The position numbers were made by a program, and so were the translations under genes. From Candidatus Woesearchaeota archaeon (lineage in GTDB: Archaea > Nanobdellota > Nanobdellia > Woesearchaeales > UBA12501), in assembly GCA_016177345.1 (NCBI GenBank), contig JACOVM010000028.1:1-5965 (forward strand): a stretch of 5,965 nucleotides of DNA, read 5' to 3'. Every line of letters starts with the position of its first letter. Positions within the stretch are counted from its first letter, which is position 1. This document shows positions 5,132-5,965 of this stretch, in pieces. Below the pieces are notes generated by a model. That model saw only the letters and a program-made list of their open reading frames with translations. It was not told the DNA's origin and searched no databases.

Positions 5132-5139
5132 TTTAAAAA
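5132..5139 (-). promoter_or_regulatory. TATA box of lgt-nrdR
   Basis: TTTTTAAA on the minus strand, 21 nt before the lgt ATG at 5110. A GGGTG (5112-5116) is only two bases from the ATG, too close for a normal ribosome binding site, so a leaderless start is more likely. Confidence 0.5.
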
Positions 5140-5195
5140 TATTCTTCTTTTTGCCAGCTTTCAGTTGAATACGAACCATCTTCGTAATAATTAAC

Positions 5196-5203
5196 TTTAT
5201 ATA
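5196..5203 (+). promoter_or_regulatory. TATA box of the lipoprotein gene
   Basis: TTTATATA preceded by AAC. The predicted transcription start is near 5229, about 34 nt before the ATG at 5263. This gene alone in the window would carry a leader, which matches its having a good ribosome binding site. Confidence 0.55.
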
Positions 5204-5252
5204 GTGGAATACATCCTATAACACATCCCATTGTTCGTGCTATTAAGCAGTT

Positions 5253-5258
5253 GAGGTG
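5253..5258 (+). promoter_or_regulatory. ribosome binding site of the lipoprotein gene
   Basis: GAGGTG ends 4 nt before ATG 5263 and is a perfect match to the anti-Shine-Dalgarno region of archaeal and bacterial 16S rRNA. It decides the start: the upstream TTG at 5251 would place this site inside the coding region. Confidence 0.7.
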
Positions 5259-5262
5259 CCTT

Positions 5263-5532
5263 ATGAGAAACACGTTTGCGGTATTGACTCTGGTCAGCGT
5301 TATTGCCTTATTAGTTGCGTTATCAGCATGCAGCACGTCGCGTTCTACAGATACAACGGGAGATGATGATAATGGAAATACTCTAACCGGCCAAGCCGGG
5401 GGGTATACGATCATCGGTAAAATTGATAAGGTTACTTCAACCGCCGGTGATGCGAAAAGAAGGTGTTTAAAAGCATGCATTAAGAGTGGGCTTGATAGTG
5501 CCACTTGTAACGAAAGATGTAAGAATGGCTGA
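5263..5532 (+). CDS. small predicted lipoprotein with a twin CX3C C-terminus
   Basis: An 89-residue predicted surface lipoprotein of unknown function. Residues 1-22 form a signal peptide (MRNT, then a hydrophobic core of about 16 residues), ending in the lipobox LSAC with Cys23 as the lipidation site. The linker is polar and acidic (STDTTGDDDNGNT). The C-terminal region carries only four cysteines, at 68, 72, 82 and 86, spaced CX3C-X9-CX3C within a basic helical stretch. In alpha-hairpinins and small Tim proteins this spacing staples two helices with two disulfides (C1-C4, C2-C3). The similarity here is of pattern, not recognised homology. The gene is divergent from lgt, whose product could lipidate it. 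The start is fixed by GAGGTG and the signal peptide. It ends 26 bp before a convergent gene. Confidence 0.8.
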   Translation: MRNTFAVLTLVSVIALLVALSACSTSRSTDTTGDDDNGNTLTGQAGGYTIIGKIDKVTSTAGDAKRRCLKACIKSGLDSATCNERCKNG

Positions 5533-5558
5533 AGTTGAAAGGACCAGTTAATATTTTT

Positions 5559-5963
5559 TCAATATGACTGCTGCCTTGTATTCTCCGCCCAAGTCCTGAT
5601 AGAATCAAGAACCTGAACAGTTCGTACAACATCATTCTGATGAAGAATGATAATGTGTTCTGCACCGCAGATGAGCGCGTCCTGAAGAGAAATATTGTTT
5701 AGGGCGATTTCGCTGCTGATGGCGGCGAAGGTTTCTGGCAGCGCGTCAGCATCGTCATAGAGGAGACTGATCTCGCCAAGCTCTTTTTTTATCGAGATGG
5801 TATAATCTTCAACCAGGCTTTGCGCCATGGCAAGGTTTGACTCATCGATGATCATTTTGATGTGCTGGTTTGATTCCAGCGTTCGTAGTACGTCTCCCTT
5901 GGAAAAGTCAATCTTGGTGTAGAGCGCTGCGATTCCAGCGCGTGCCTTTGCCTCTTTTTTGAG
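5559..5963 (-). CDS. 3' part of an unrecognised gene, running off the right edge
   Basis: The frame is open from the window edge for 134 codons and stops with TGA at 5559-5561. An internal ATG at 5855 exists, but the sequence upstream continues in the same style (LKKEAKARAGIAALYTKIDF), so the true start is beyond the window. The visible part looks soluble and mainly helical. It has an acidic patch (LLYDDADALPE, 68-77) and a late stretch SLQDALICGAEHIIILHQND (92-111) that loosely recalls the C-terminal part of PIN-domain nucleases. The usual acidic constellation cannot be confirmed, so no function is assigned. Its 3' end converges on the lipoprotein gene. Confidence 0.65.
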   Translation of the reverse strand, partial: LKKEAKARAGIAALYTKIDFSKGDVLRTLESNQHIKMIIDESNLAMAQSLVEDYTISIKKELGEISLLYDDADALPETFAAISSEIALNNISLQDALICGAEHIIILHQNDVVRTVQVLDSIRTWAENTRQQSY

Positions 5964-5965
5964 CA

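Noticed and set aside
5133..5504. 123-codon minus-strand frame opposite the lipoprotein gene
   Set aside because: It covers the lipoprotein promoter and signal peptide region. The plus strand has the ribosome binding site, signal peptide and lipobox, so this is a shadow.
5559..5963. PIN-domain nuclease for the right-edge gene
   Set aside because: Only one short stretch is reminiscent of the family, the N-terminus is missing, and the conserved acidic residues cannot be lined up.

Overview
The window reads as a piece of an archaeal chromosome, probably from a lineage that has taken up bacterial genes, such as a DPANN/Woesearchaeota-like group. That placement is inferred. The main evidence is promoter architecture. 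Five genes (dcd, hicB, the orphan at 2582, the orphan starting at 3732, and lgt) each have an archaeal-type A/T-rich TATA box ending 21-23 nt before an ATG, the geometry of leaderless archaeal transcripts. I see no bacterial -35/-10 pairs or Shine-Dalgarno sites in front of these genes. In contrast, several products are typically bacterial: Lgt, NrdR, the long-form two-domain dCTP deaminase and a HicBA toxin-antitoxin pair.

Layout. Positions 1-100 may hold the tail of a truncated gene. Positions 101-548 have no convincing gene but are dense in hairpins: a GC-rich 12-bp hairpin, a second hairpin with a tandem G-A loop, and overlapping inverted repeats that can form alternative structures. A 58-codon small ORF (549-725) may follow. 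Imperfect short repeats then run up to the end of dcd, which lies on the minus strand (782-1888). dcd and hicBA (1978-2417) are divergent and share a 90-bp promoter region. Two orphan genes follow, convergent on each other (2582-3229 plus, 3280-3732 minus). Next, lgt and nrdR form a probable minus-strand transcription unit (5110 down to 3805). Divergent from lgt is a small lipobox protein with four cysteines (5263-5532). The right edge holds the 3' part of an unrecognised minus-strand gene.

How the genes may work together. Lgt attaches a diacylglyceryl group to lipobox cysteines, and its divergent neighbour is a small predicted lipoprotein, an obvious candidate substrate. Dcd makes dUTP from dCTP for dTTP supply, and NrdR senses ATP/dATP to repress ribonucleotide reductase, so both concern dNTP pools although they are not in one operon. 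HicBA is a self-contained toxin-antitoxin module. The most interesting items are the Lgt plus twin-CX3C lipoprotein pair in an archaeal-looking context, the uniform leaderless promoters, and the structured non-coding region at the left.
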